Notes under the pieces: generated by a model
What the model was told of the DNA's origin: nothing
Database searches by the model: none
The model's input: the letters and a program-made list of their open reading frames with translations, nothing else
NCBI GenBank assembly: GCA_003640385.1
Contig: RCAB01000437.1
Coordinates: 1 to 52,108 of the forward strand
From: Setaria digitata
Taxonomy: Eukaryota; Nematoda; Chromadorea; Rhabditida; Setariidae
Length of the DNA: 52,108 nucleotides
Reading direction: 5' to 3'
Position numbers and translations under genes: made by a program
In this document: positions 11,370 through 24,850 of the stretch, one piece after another
Position numbering within the stretch: position 1 is the first letter of the stretch
Layout of the letters: each line of letters starts with the position of its first letter

Positions 11370-13204
11370 ATGAATGATTTTCTAATAAACGCATTGTCGA
11401 GCGCATGAATCGAAGAACTTCGTGAGCAGTAATGCGGAAACTGTACTCTGTTTTTAAAATATGAACGATCTGACAGGAACCTTTCTCGAAAGAAGAGATT
11501 CCAGACTACAAAAAAAAAACTAAGTTTTACCTCTACTAAGAAAGAATCCGGTCATTTGAGTAAGCCTGAAATCAAAAAATTACAAGTTTCAAACAAAGTA
11601 TTGAATCTTGTGGTAGCTAGGATATCAAATGTGAAGCTTCTCAAGCAATAATTTTTGGCACAATAATGTAGCACTGAAACTAAATCTTAAGACAATGAAA
11701 TCATCAGCAAGTCGTTGTCGTTTCTTATAGACATTTTACTCTCCTCTTATGAAAATAGAGGATGAATTTCATATTCATTAGATCTGATATAGGATTTTTT
11801 CTGAAATAGATTAGGTTAGAAAATGGTCAGGAAAGGCATACCAAAGTATGTTTTTCAAAAAAGCATATCAGAGACTCTTACATAATCTGCGAACGAAACC
11901 CTTTTTTTAAAAGCATATTTGTAGCAAATGGAAAAGAATTTTAAAAGAAACAATTTTTTCCAAAGCAATCAACCGATGAAAGGATGAAAGACTTAGGAGA
12001 ACATGCGCTGGTAGAAGAATTCGGAACTAACAGCTGACATGTTCAGTGTACTGAAAAAGTTTTGTCTAAAGATTTTTTCATATAAATTGAACTGGGCGCA
12101 TTCGAAAGTTTTCTTCAAATGTTTGGCAACAATAATGTTTTTTTGCTGGATGAAATTGACATTTCATTTTGTAATCTTAGTAAATTAAATAATGAAAAGC
12201 AAATTTTATGAGACAATATGATGGGATAGCTAATATCACTGTTCGGTGCAAGTTCCTGGAAAATATTTTAGGATGAGGAACTTGTTAAAATAATTCTTTC
12301 CTCCTCCAGGGGCTAATAAGCTCGGAAACCAGAAACTTATGGCTGGAAAACATTTTCATTCTTAACGTGAAATAAGATCCAAAAATAATGAAAGAAGAGA
12401 AATGAATGATAGATAAATATGGGCACTGCTTTACGTTTTTTTTTTCAAAGTCGCATGCACTGATGTGGCTCTCATTTAAAAAGCCACTGGAACCAAAACC
12501 TTCTATGTCTTGAAAAAGCTAGAAAAACAAGACAGCTGATACTTTAACCGAAGTTGCAAGCTGACGATTCGCTCAATCCTATCAATTCCAGTATTCTTTG
12601 CAATAATAATTAAGCATTTTCATATTGCTCATACAATTTTCGGAATGGAATTTCCATTTGCTATCAACCATTTCGTCTTTTTTACAGCTATTTAACGCAT
12701 CTTATTCGAGTCATAATCTCAGGCATTTCCCTCTTCTTAAAGTTCAGCTCTCGTTAGCTTTGTAATGGCGATAGTTGCAATATTTCTTAATACTCTTCAA
12801 CTTTTCAAGCTGCAATTTTAATATACAAAATTGTACATGCAAAAGAAGATTCGAAAAAGTTTTGAAGGACTTCTCGGAAATTAAACATATCGTGGACAAA
12901 AAGTTCTTGAATATTCAAATTTTTCTCTGAAAATTTCCCTAAAATATTCATAAATGATGGAAAAAACACGATAGTATCTAACTGGGCGTAAAAAAGTGTT
13001 ATTGCTACATTTTATTTCAAAAAGCAAAAAGTTTATTAGTAAAAATAATAAGCCTGAAATACTTTATTATTAGAAAAAAAATACTATAAGTTGGTAGCAA
13101 ACATAATTTATATAATTATGTTTGAAATAAGTGAAAAATTAGCTTGAAAAAGAAATGAGATTAAAAAATAGGGAGAAATTTATTAGCAAAAATCAATTTA
13201 TGTA

Positions 13205-13256
13205 CATATATATATATATATATATATGCATATTATATATATATATATACAGCTGC

Positions 13257-13292
<36 letters not shown>

Positions 13293-13299
13293 GCAGCTG
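13205..13299. repeat. TA dinucleotide arrays ending in a cagctgcatatta palindrome
   Basis: Two TA runs interrupted by gcatattata, followed at 13250-13299 by a near-perfect palindrome whose arms begin cagctgcatattatata and end tatataatatgcagctg around a TA core. It can extrude as a hairpin of about 25 bp. Most simply a simple-sequence array fixed by inverted duplication. Confidence 0.8.
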
Positions 13300-14123
13300 T
13301 GAGGTAACTGCAATAATAACGTGACCAAGAACTGGTATAGACAAAGAATTTTTTGAGATTTTTCGAAGATTTTAATATGAAAATAAAGAAAAGCTAGAAG
13401 ATGTCGAAAAAAATTCGAATGAGATCTTTGCATCACTCACCATTTATTGATATTATATGAAAATTTGGCTTTTTTACGATTATTTGAATTTTCATCCTTC
13501 CAGCAGTTTACGATTTGGCAAACGCTACGTTTTGGAGAAAATTTTCGAATTATTCCTCATTTGCGTTATTTGTTAAGTGTGAAGTACCTCACAGCTTCCT
13601 TAATATTTCAGATTATCTTTAGTGATATTCATTAACACAGGACTTTCTAGTTGTCTAAATAGTGAATCAATTTTCCTAATTTAGTGCACCACCATTAAAT
13701 GATATCAAAAGATTCTGAAATCAAGTGAAAATCATGACTTATAATATCACCACTTCTATCACAACTATTCAAGTAGTTATTTGCTATCAAAGTAAAACTG
13801 TTGGAAAGAAATTAGTGGCGTTATTGGCAGTAAAAATGAGAAATTTCATTTGTTCACAAATAGTATTTCCATACGTAAAGGTTTCAATTTTATTTTATTT
13901 TTCTTTCAAATTTGAAAATCTGTGCAGATGATTTTCGTTTGTTTGAAATTATTTCAAAGAACAGTTTGGTGTTTCATGTTAATTATTTCGACCAGTGCAA
14001 AACAAAGGGTGTAGAGAAAAACCACTTAGCCTTGAATTGCAAACTTTGGCTTTGAGTCCACGTAGCTTCTACGACAAACAGCTGAATTGATTTAAGCGTG
14101 AGATGGTCAAGAAAGTGGAAAAT

Positions 14124-14157
14124 AATATGCATATTTTCAGTTGAAAATATGCATATT
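14124..14157. repeat. Perfect 16-bp inverted repeat
   Basis: Arms aatatgcatattttca (124-139) and its exact reverse complement (142-157) are separated by two bases. Each arm is itself partly palindromic around atgcat. Function unknown; too short a loop for a pre-miRNA. Confidence 0.8.
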
Positions 14158-17100
14158 AACAAGACATTGAAGTTCAAATGTGACAAAACAAAATGTAAAA
14201 AAGATATCAAACATTTGATTATACTGTTGGGAATACGAATACGAGTAGTGGATACGTAATCCATTTGAAGTAGATCTTTAACAAAGTAGAGAGAGTAATA
14301 GAACCAACAAAAATTCTCTGTGCTGTGAAAGTTGTTGTTTTATTTCATTTTTATTTTTTTTTTTTTTGAAGACTTTTGGGCAGGAATTTTCTGTTGAAAT
14401 TTATCGAGGAAAAAAACTTTGTCTCTTCTGTTCTACTAGCAAAGTGCAGTTTTGAGAGTAGGACCATCCATCCTTGAATTTTTTTACTTGAAAGATTATT
14501 AATTGGAGCACAAATAATGTTACCATAAATGAAAGGGTCAAAACTGTGGCAAGAATAAAATTCCTGATGAAACGTTCCATTTCAAATTCGACTCATAAAG
14601 TACTTCTAGACACTTTAGATATTTTACAGGGACAAGGTCAAGATCAAGCTAACTATCTGAAGCGTAATGACTGGCTTACTTCAAAAACAATGTCACGAAT
14701 AGTACTCAAATTTCAAACTTGCGAGATTTACATGCCAGTTCGGAAAAAGAAAAAGCTATCAAAAAGTTCGAAATAATAACAATTACATTTTCTTTCTTTT
14801 CCGTACCAATTTTCATGAGCAACTTAAATCTTCAAAGGAATTCATCAAAAGCGGGAGGCTAAAAGAACGATGCCAGCTTGTAGCCTCTTAAAAAAGTAGT
14901 GAGGAAGCAAGGTTTATTTTTAGTTCAAGAATCCTAAATAAGTTGAAATTTTCGGTAATCAGAACAGTAATAATTTGATTATTGCATTAATAGCTATCAC
15001 TTGTTACAAAAGATAAAGATTTCCAGATAAACAAATATGAATTTTTCTAATCCTAATTTTTGAGAATTCATTTTTTACTATTCAAGAGATAATATCTAAA
15101 TTGTGAAAGTGTGTTTTGTCTAAACTGTGTTACTCCAGATTTCCTAATAAAATTTCCTAGTAATTCTTTAAATGAAATGATATAAGTCTTGGGATCTTCT
15201 CAAAGTTTAAGTTTATTAAAGTTTATGAATCGAAAATAGGACACATGGCCCCAAGAAAGCATAGGGAGGAATGATTCTGAAAGTGGGTGCACGCTTAATT
15301 ATGTACCCGAAGGGAAATCCTAATCAGAAGCATAATCAAAAAATTATTTTCTGTTTCATCTGTCTTCATTTGTCGTAAACTGGAATGAATTCAAAGATTT
15401 ATCCAGGCAGTTTGCAAATATTTTTGAGCCTGCATCTGACAAAGCTACCCAAAAAATGTATGCATTCGCTTTACGGAAAACAGCATCTTTCTAAGCATGT
15501 AACTTGCGAAAATATTGATTTTATGCCAAAAATCATATTTTTTTAGAGAATGGAGAGAGTAATCTTGAGAATGGGACAAAGTTTTAAGCACTTCATAATT
15601 ACCAATTTGCATGATATTTATTCAAACGTTTCCAAATTTGCTGACGAGGAATTAGTTTGAAGTGACTCAAGAAATCGATTATCAGGCTTGGAAATTCCAA
15701 TATGACAGCTCCTCTGGGTGGCATAAAGTTTTAGTGATGAAAAGTTGGACAAATCGGAGCAGTAAGTGAATGCCTTAGAAACTGCAATGTGAACTCATTT
15801 AGATGTTGAACTAAGTATTGCTAATCCGATAGGATAATGAATTTCGAACAATACGAAAGCAATTTCGTCTTTCTAATATGCAGATAACGTCCGCATATGA
15901 TATTTTTATAATGCTGGGACCATTCTATCATCATTTCAATAATTAGCGTCAGAAATGACTAGCATAAAAATGAGGAGGCAATTACATTCAGTCGTCATAA
16001 ATAACGGAAACACAAATTTCATCAACACAGTGCTTCACAAAATAAGCCGAATGATATCCTTAGGTGTATTGTAAAGCAAGCTAAACTTGCGTAGGACTTC
16101 TTTGTTTAAATGTTTAATCAATTCAATAACTAGAAGAGATTAAATAGATGCTTAAATCCGTAGTATTTCCTTATCACACAAGGTTACATTTCTTGATTAA
16201 AAAAATATATGCAAAATTCTTCAAACATTCGTGAATCTGTTGCACACGTGAATGCCTTTCTAATCTGATTACTGTTTTGACTCGAAAGAAGAACAAAATA
16301 GGAGCTTTTAGACTAACACGAATTCCTGCCGAATTTAAGAAAGAGTTTATTGAAAAAGATTTGTTTCAATGTTCGAGATAGACAAAACTGATGACAAAGA
16401 TGACGTCATGTTTTCTCTCATTGAAAATTATACTGCTACCTTGTAATATTTCGAGTCAGCCATGCCGATTAATTTATTGTAGAGCTGTGAATGACAGTTT
16501 GTATGAAAGAACTTCAAATTACTTGCTTAGCTGAAATGTTAAGTCACAGGGTTGATCTTAAAGAATATATGTATTTCCCAACAACTGACTGACTGGCAGA
16601 TTTTTTCTCTTCCTAAATTTTGTCAGTTAGTTTAAATTGGACCTATTTAAACCGATTTTGTCACTTCTTAACATTCATTTATCGTCTGCATACAATAAAC
16701 AAACAGCGAGAAGCTGACAACCACTTGTCACGAAAAAAGTGAGTAGAAAGTTGATAGAAATAAGAAATCTACTAAAGCGGGAGTGAATTCAAAGCTGGTT
16801 CACTGACGATAAACTCTTTCTTCGGAAATGTGTAAGGATGAAGAAACAATAATGATTAAAGGAAATCAAAGAAATCAGGCGGCTAATAACTAGGAGTTAA
16901 TGAAATACGTATGAGAAAACGATATCAAGTCTTTTCTCATAAATTACAAAAAGTTTTTTGTGCTAAAATATAGCAATTGTTGTTCATGCGACCATCTAAA
17001 ATCCATCTAAAAAAATCTCAATCCATCTAAATTTATCCACCGATTTCTTAAATTTTTATGACATTTCTGATTTTCATTTTTCCATTTTTCAAATTTTTTT

Positions 17101-19803
17101 CAAGGATTCAATTCCTGCACTTACGACAAGCAGAAAATATAGAAAGGAAACTGAAAAATAAAAAAAAGCCATGTTATGAATTTATTATGAATCTCTCCTT
17201 TAAACTTTGCAAACAAAGATGAAGAAAATCAAGAAATGCTTTGGCATCAATAATTTTCCATAAAGCATTTTACCGTAGAATCATGAAAGTTCTCTGAGAT
17301 ATTTTCACTTGTCGATCACATCCTTTTCAGCATAATTTGATGACGCAGTTCCGAATCTCAATAATAAGTTTTACATTATTAGTATTACTCAAAGGCTCTT
17401 TTTTTTTTCACTGTTAAACTAAGAAAGTCATTTTTAAATTAAAGGAATAACCACGACCGCAGAAGTTGTTATGTTAACAGAAGTGGGACTTAATAAGGTT
17501 AAATTAAAAGCAATCATAATTTTTTCCTCATTCACGAATTTTTAATAGTGAAAACAGTAAAGGAGGAAAGAAATATATTAGTCTGAAGAATTGAAACAGA
17601 TGTTTCAGATTATTATAAAAAGGACAGAAAGACATTTTAAACATCAATTGAATTGTGAAATAATATTAAAATGAATGAATTGAATTTTCGGCTCTATAAC
17701 AGAACTCGTAAAGAAGTCTTAAAGGACATATTTTTACTCAGTTCATATTCTCTTAATTAACGTAATCTCTTCCCCCGAAAAAATGAATATTTAAGCCAAA
17801 AAGAACTTCGAGTTTTTTTAATTTTTTTTTTCTGTGAATTTTTCTATTCAAAGCTTGTTAAATTCACAAAGCTTTAAATGTAAACAGAAAGTGAGAAATT
17901 GAAGACAAGATCGAAATTCACTGAAAAACAAAATTAAAAAGTGGAGAATTGAAAGCGCAAAGTGACATCTGCTCTATTCTTCCTGAAAGAGTTCCTTAGA
18001 AGTTTTACTATTCATCATTACTTCTTCAAAATTCCAACTGCATGATGCCACGACTATAAAAGGAATTTGCAAATACAATAATAAATTATTTTAAAATAAC
18101 TAATTTTCCAACACCTTAACATAACGGCTTTTTTAACTGCACTAAAGTTCTATTTCTCTTTGCTCTTTATCATTAGAAATTCATCACTTATTCAGTGTAA
18201 TTACCTTTCTAGACTGCTGACTTCATACTGATTAAAAACTTTATAAAACAATTCTCTACTTCTCCTCACTCCACTCTCTGGAATTACAACCATCACAACA
18301 ATAATTATGTGCTCGGTGAATTTGGTCTTAAATGATAAAATACTGATCATCAATTTGCTAAACAATCACAGCAATGCAAAGATATAAATCGTTACTTACA
18401 AAGTTTTTATTGGAAGTGAGGAAAACTGAAAGTCAGTGCCATGCTCGACGTGAAACTGGCATACCCTAACGGCTAAGGAGAGCCTTAATTTAATTACTTC
18501 GATGATGTCACTATGCGGTAAAACAGGTGAAGTAAGCAGAAGATTGTATATCAGACCCGAAACGTATGCAATAAATCTTACAGCATTACTCCAAACGGTA
18601 CAGCAAGGAGTGAAGTAAGAATTGCTTAAATGAAATTAGCGGCTATTACTCAATTATTAAACGGAGACTATCATTTCTAATATCGTTAAAATGAATATCA
18701 TGTTATGATATGGAAATATACCAATCAATTAAATATGCCATTAACAGATAATAGTAATAATTCCGACAATTACGGTAATAATAGTAGTAAAATAATGCCG
18801 AAATAGAAATATTCGCTAATTTAATATGAATGAAATATGGATTAAGAGGTATTTGCTGAGGAAAACAAGTTATTTAACATAGAAAAGTGATACAAAGTTC
18901 AAATGAAGTTTGTAGAGTTGCTGAGATGGAACGTGAATTAAAGAACGCAAATAGATAAATTATAGTTAAAAAATTTCAAAAGGGTGCTCAGAAGGAGTGT
19001 TAATTCAATTTGCTAGCAATATTCTAAAGATTAGCATCCAAGCCAAGCTTTAGTGAACCTGTGAGAAACTATGACTTCATAATTTACAACTACAGAGAAT
19101 TGTCTGAATAAAAGTATAAAAAAAAGCGACGAGGCGAGGCTTTGTAATCTAAAAACAATAATTGAAAATTGCAATGAGAAATATCAGCAACAGCAGTAAG
19201 AGTACACCTTTGAAGCTAATTCTTGCATGATTGGTCTAGGAAGAACTTTTCTTCGAGAACAATTAATCATGGCTTTATTTTCGTCACCGTTAAATGTTGC
19301 TAAATTATGCTGAGTAGTTTGACTTTTTATAAGCTTTCCTTTTATTGCCCTTATCATTTTCCTGTTATTGTTATCTGCTTATAGTGGAAGTGATAGCACC
19401 TAGAAAATATGAACTCCAGTTCTACAATCAGAACTGGGGGAAGGAAACAACTCAGATTGGATCTTGATATTTCCACCTCTCCGTTTCACCATCAGTGAAG
19501 TAAAAAAAATCAGTTTCCAAAAAGAAAGGCAATAAGTAATTTTTTTAGTTTGGAGTCGGCACTTTTTGAAAGATGTTGCTTTATTACTTTGTTTGCAAAG
19601 ACCAAAGACGTATTAACTGAAATTTTTAAAAAAATAACTAAAATAAATAATGTGCTCGAAATTTAGAACAGAATATAGTTATAAATAGTAATTAACCAGC
19701 CAAATGACTAATTGAGTGAGAAGTGATTGCAATGATTTTTTAAGGAAAATTGTTTTGACTAGAAAATACACAGTCATTTCTTATTGTAAACATTCAAGGC
19801 AAT

Positions 19804-22800
19804 ATGTTAAGCGAAGTTAAATCAACGAGTTCAGGTCTAGCGACAAGTATCCGTTCAAAAATCGCTTCCAACCAAAAATCAAATTTCCCACTCTCAGACT
19901 TCACAAAGAAGACTGCAACATTACTAGGCAATACACAGCTGCGACCTGATGGAACTTCACATGCTGTTAATATTCCCAACTTATCACAATCCAGTCAACC
20001 TCCACCTTCCATAAGCTTATCGCCATTTCAGGTTTTAACTCTTAAAGTGTCACTTCGCGTCAAGATCGTAATATACAGTTGCATACATTTTTTGGTTTGA
20101 CAGCATGGTTCGGAAAGTTTGTGGAATATGGGTCGCGTCCTGGTGTCTTCCGGATAGGTACATTCCTAATCGCTCAGTGTATGTCGGTGCTGTCTTTCAT
20201 TTTGTAATTTTTGTGGGAGTTTAGAAGGCAGTTGATTTGGCTCATTACGGAGTTCCTGGCTCTTTTATAGTTACTGGTACTTCAGCTTCGCCGTGGATCG
20301 CTACCACCCCCATCTCAGCCTTCCTTGCAGTGCTTGTTCTACATTTATGCGTTATAACCACATATCTTTCCACTCGATGTTTTTTTTTCTTTCTTTCGGG
20401 CAGTTTGAACAGGACTAGTCTTCTTTTTGAAACATTCCTTCTGGATAATCTTAGACTAAAGTAGTTTTAACCAGTAACATCCTTTCAGCGACATAAATCA
20501 TGAATACAACTTTGCATTGAATTAGTATCATTGTTTTATTTGAACCTAAACGTGAGCGATTAAAGAAATCAAAAGATTCACATTTATTCACATATACCGT
20601 TTTTTTTTTTTGATTTCAGATTAAATTAGGAAAGATAAAATACAAACGGGTCGTGCTGTCGCATCTGTATAATTGTTACTATTTTTGGTTTTTCCTGACC
20701 AAGAAATTGTTCCCGTACTTACCAGTCACTGGTGCGGGAAATTACAAGTGAACAACCAGGCTCATATCATGGAAAATAGTTCATCTTCTAACCATAAGCG
20801 CAGTTCCGATCGGCATCGTCATAGCTCTGTTTGTTACTACAATTTTTTAAATATTTACTGGTTGTTGAAGACAGCATTCTATAAACTTGGTCAGCCTTTT
20901 CTCATAACCAACATGCAGCCTACAAATAGGTGAAGCAGATGTATATGCATATGGTTGTGTCTCCCGAAGTTAATATGCAATATTATTCTTAAGACATCTT
21001 TTGTTTTTCATCTCCAAAATCTATATAGACGCATAGGAAAATGAATTTCCTTATATTATTTACATCTGATTATATAGAAATGTCATTTTCAAATGCTCTA
21101 CATTCTTGTTTTGCAGCAGATCTATTTAAAAAAAAAAAAAAAAAATCTTGGCTGACAATTCTGTTTTAAGCCCATGTTTTGAACAGAATTTTTGTGAGAA
21201 TATGATAAATTATCATCTGTACCTGGCGGTTACCAATTAAATATCAGTTCAAAATTTTCCATTTAGAGGATGTCGGAGGAGGTTAATCTGAGTTCATGTG
21301 ATAAAGTTCTTAGGAAGTGAGAACGGTTTTGTTTAATCATTGTTAACATTTTGGAGAAAGCTAGCATATTCTTAGCAAAACGATTTTTTGCTTTTTTCCT
21401 TTTATTTTTTTTTTAACTCCTAAGCATCTTTACTTGTCATTGTTTGTATTTTTCCTTTTTTTTTTTTTCAGAAGCGTGACTCGCCGTCTCGAGATGATGG
21501 ACATTCAAAACATCATCATCATAAAACGCACAAAAAAAGGCGTCGCCGCTCACGTAGCCACTCCTTCTCAGGATCATTATCACCAGTCGGTAGGAGGAAT
21601 CCAGTTGTGTATATGAATCCTGCTTTCCAGTAAGTCATTTCTTTTTTTCTTGCAGTCCTTTGCAAAGTTCGGAAGACTGGAGGGCTAGATAGAATCTTAG
21701 ATTTAGAGGTCTCATTCATTAGAAAAAGTTGAAAAGTTTTGATCATAATATGTCGCAGGTCCACATATAGTGGTTCGGGAGGCTCGACTCAGTCAGATTT
21801 TGAGTTGCGTACTACTTTGATTAGTCAGCTGTCAGCAAGCGAACAAAGGATAAGCTCTTTGGAGTCGGAATTGAGAGCCGCACAGTTAGCACGTGGACGA
21901 GCGGAGCAAACTGTATTCGACGTTAATGCAGAGAAATTGCGTCTGGAAGCACAAAATTCTGAAATTTTACAGGTTAATAAGTTATTATTTCGTTGTTGTG
22001 AATTTGCTGGTTCAACTTATGTAAATAACCAGTGTAAACTTCTACTCAAGAAATAATTCAGTAAAAATGATTTCTTGTCAAAAATATTTTTGGGAAGTAT
22101 ATTTTCTTATCAGTTGAAATAACCTTCAAGTCTTAGAAGTTTATTTGTGTTCTTTTTTCTTTTTATACGCATAAAATTTTTGGGAACAAGTTTAGATTCC
22201 TTTTGTCTCCACATTTTGAAAGGTATTTATGTTTCACTTACCTGTTATTTCTCCTTACAAATAAATAAGATATGATGAGGCGTTCACGTTTGCACCAAAT
22301 TTTACTTAACTCTGAAGTCCTCAGCGTATTGTAGGTAATTAACAGCCAGAAGTCGTTCAGAAAAAGTAAAAGTTCACTTTAGGAATTCAGTATGGCAAAA
22401 TTGCAAAACAAAGGTAATAAATTACTAACAGTTCAATAGTTAATTACTTTTGTTTAGTCCAACAGTTTAATTAAGTCAGATTCAAAGGTAAGATTTCATA
22501 GCTGATGCCGTGATCTGTTTTCGTGAGATTGATAGCAGGCATGTTCTGGTGATGATATATTGACTAATTTGATGCGTGTAACTGTAATGGTACAGATTCA
22601 GTTACTTTCAGGTGATGAAAGCACTTGAGCGTGCTGTGGAAGATTTGCAAAAAACATGCAATGGCTTGAGAATGGAATGTGATCGGCGCCGAAGGGATGC
22701 AGAAAATGCTGAAAAAACGATCGTATCATGCAAGGAGCAAAATAAGTTTTTAAATGAAAGAAATATGAAACTTGTCAAGAAGTGCGAGGAGCTTTGTGAA

Positions 22801-24850
22801 GAAAATAAGGCTGTTCTTAGCAGGTACATTTCATTTCTAAATATGGTGAAATATGGAGCATATTTCTATCTTTGGAGAGTAGGGAAGTGGTGGTGGTTTA
22901 TGTGAGACAGACGAAAAGTCGTCCTTTTATTACTATAGAATCTATTATCTGTTTTCTAGAAGACCCAGTATTGCATACATGTTTATCGAGTGGAAATCTT
23001 TAGCGTATTTACAGATATATAAACATTGGTCTCGTCTTTAATCAGAAATGTATTTATTAAATTATACTTGTCCATATATGCGAACGTTGGATGTAAATAT
23101 GCTGAAAAGTGTTCTTTCAAAATTTTCAGGCGTGATGAATCGACGAAAGAATTAGCTGAAATACGACCTCGATTCGAAGGATTGCAGGGTGAGCTAAGGC
23201 AAAGAGTTGAAGAGGGCAGGTAATTTTCATTGCCATCTAGTGTGGGAGTGTTGCATTTCAAAAAGTGGCAGTAACATAACTCAGTTTACTATCAGCGGCT
23301 GTTTATTTTTGGAAAGCTGTCACACTTTTAGTAGCTTTCATTTTTTAGAAAAATGGTAGCACAACTGAGAAGCTATGAAGAAAAGGAACGAATTTGGAAG
23401 AAGGTATGTTGCATATTAATATTCACCCTGATTCAAAAATTAAAAGTGTATCTGCGAGTTCATCACCTGTATGTGCCTTTACACCATTTAAATATCTTAT
23501 TTTTGATTTTTAATAATTTGTATTTAGGAAAAAACAGATCTGGAGAAACGAATTGAGATTAAGGATGCAATGGCAGCAGCAGAAAGGAAAAACAATGATG
23601 AATGGAAAAAACGGCATCTAACAGAAAAGGCAGAATTGGAGCGGAAAGTAAAACTTGCTGAACCCGATATACGCCGTGCACTTGATGCCGTGAGCGTTTT
23701 CATTTAGATAGAACTTTTCCTTGAGGGAATTATTTCCATGTTACTTTCAAATAATTCTCCCAAATCGGAATGGTTGTTTTCAACATTAGCGCGTGCTCCA
23801 ACGTTAGTCCCATATTTTATCTACGGACGCTTTATATCATCGTTTTGAAGTATTTTTTTATGACTGGATTAAAATCTTAGAGCATAAGGTAGGATTTGAG
23901 CTGACTCAGGTTTCAGTTCTATTTTACGCGACACATCCTGCAAAAGCAATGAAATTTATATGTAAGAGCGCCACGATATGTCCATTTGAAAGTGCACACT
24001 TATAAATTTATTACATAATATAAATCTATTACATAATTTTACATTGTTGGCATCATATGTCCTTTAAAAAATGTTCATATGCACCATCTTTTTTCTTTCG
24101 GAATATGTAGAATTATAATTGCTCTTGCGACAGTTAGAAATTCGTGCTGGTTTTGAAAGTAGTTGCTGTTTCTTTCTTTTTATAGCGTTGAGGCGCTAGA
24201 AATGTTATTTTTAATTGAAGAAAGATCGGTCACATTACCAAAATGTTATAGATTTGAACTTACATGTATATTTTTATGGTGCATGTGAGCAAAATTTTTT
24301 AATGGATTCATTCTTGTTTCAACATCGGCAGAACGAGTGTAATTGATCAGTTATGTGTTGAATTAGTGACAAAAGATAGTCCATTAAGCCCTCTTAGTTT
24401 TTTTGCACATTGCACAGTAATTTCAGTTTGCTGAAATGGTGGGAATATCTGTTTTTGTTGGGAGGGTAATGTGACTCATTTTTCCACTTTACCAAACTGT
24501 TTGAGGAGAAAACTAATCAGTTCCAGGAAACAATAAAGAACGCAATAGAAGATATTCGGGCATTTTACGAGCAGAAACTGGAGCTAACATTGAATGAGCT
24601 AAATACGTTCAAAAAGAAGCATTCAAAAACTGCAGCAGTGCTATCTTCGTCTTCTTCCGCACCTAACCTTCAAAAATGTCGTCCAATGTCGGCACCCCCA
24701 ATTTTTTGCGTACCATCTTCCAGTGCCCATCTTTCTAATGGTCGTCCTTCTCTCTCGTCTGATTTGGTTGCAAAAACTCATTCTTCACCATCCAATTCAC
24801 TAACTGATAATGATACCATCGACAATGATAACAGCAGTCATCAGTTTTAG
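19804..24850 (+). CDS. Coiled-coil protein with basic, Ser/His-rich N-terminal region
   Basis: Not recognised. The secure exon chain is 20769-20828, 21472-21629, 21759-21972, 22612-22823, 23130-23219, 23349-23403, 23528-23689 and 24521-24850, every junction in phase, TAG at 24848-24850. The N-terminal part reads MENSSSSNHKRSSDRHRHSS, then HSKHHHHHKTHKKRRRRSRS, an SR/His-rich basic segment that could direct nuclear or RNA binding (inference). From about residue 75 to 345 come heptad-like charged helices (LISQLSASEQRISSLESEL, ELAEIRPRFEGLQGELRQR, KAELERKVKLAEPDIRRALD), a long coiled coil; AIEDIRAFYEQKLEL faintly resembles intermediate-filament rods, but the family's rod-start motif is absent. 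The C-tail is Ser/Pro-rich (SSSSSAPNLQ, RPMSAPP). The ORF at 19804-20034, Ser/Pro-rich and ending at a CAG|GTTTTA donor, looks like an upstream exon, but I could not link it in phase; 20769 may be the true or an alternative start. Confidence 0.7.

Larger units (their letters stand above)
10070..19803. other. 9.7 kb region without a supported gene
   Basis: Very AT-rich, with stops dense in all frames. The open frames of 60-93 codons (for example 10750-11013 -, 13447-13635 +, 13983-14264 -, 14546-14776 +) have low-complexity composition and no motifs. The region must contain the promoter and missing first exon of the receptor and the upstream regulatory sequence of the coiled-coil gene. Local structures are listed separately: a hairpin at 11297-11369, TA arrays and a palindrome at about 13205-13299, and an inverted repeat at 14124-14157. 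A short motif ccatctaaa recurs about three times around 16993-17030. Confidence 0.55.
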
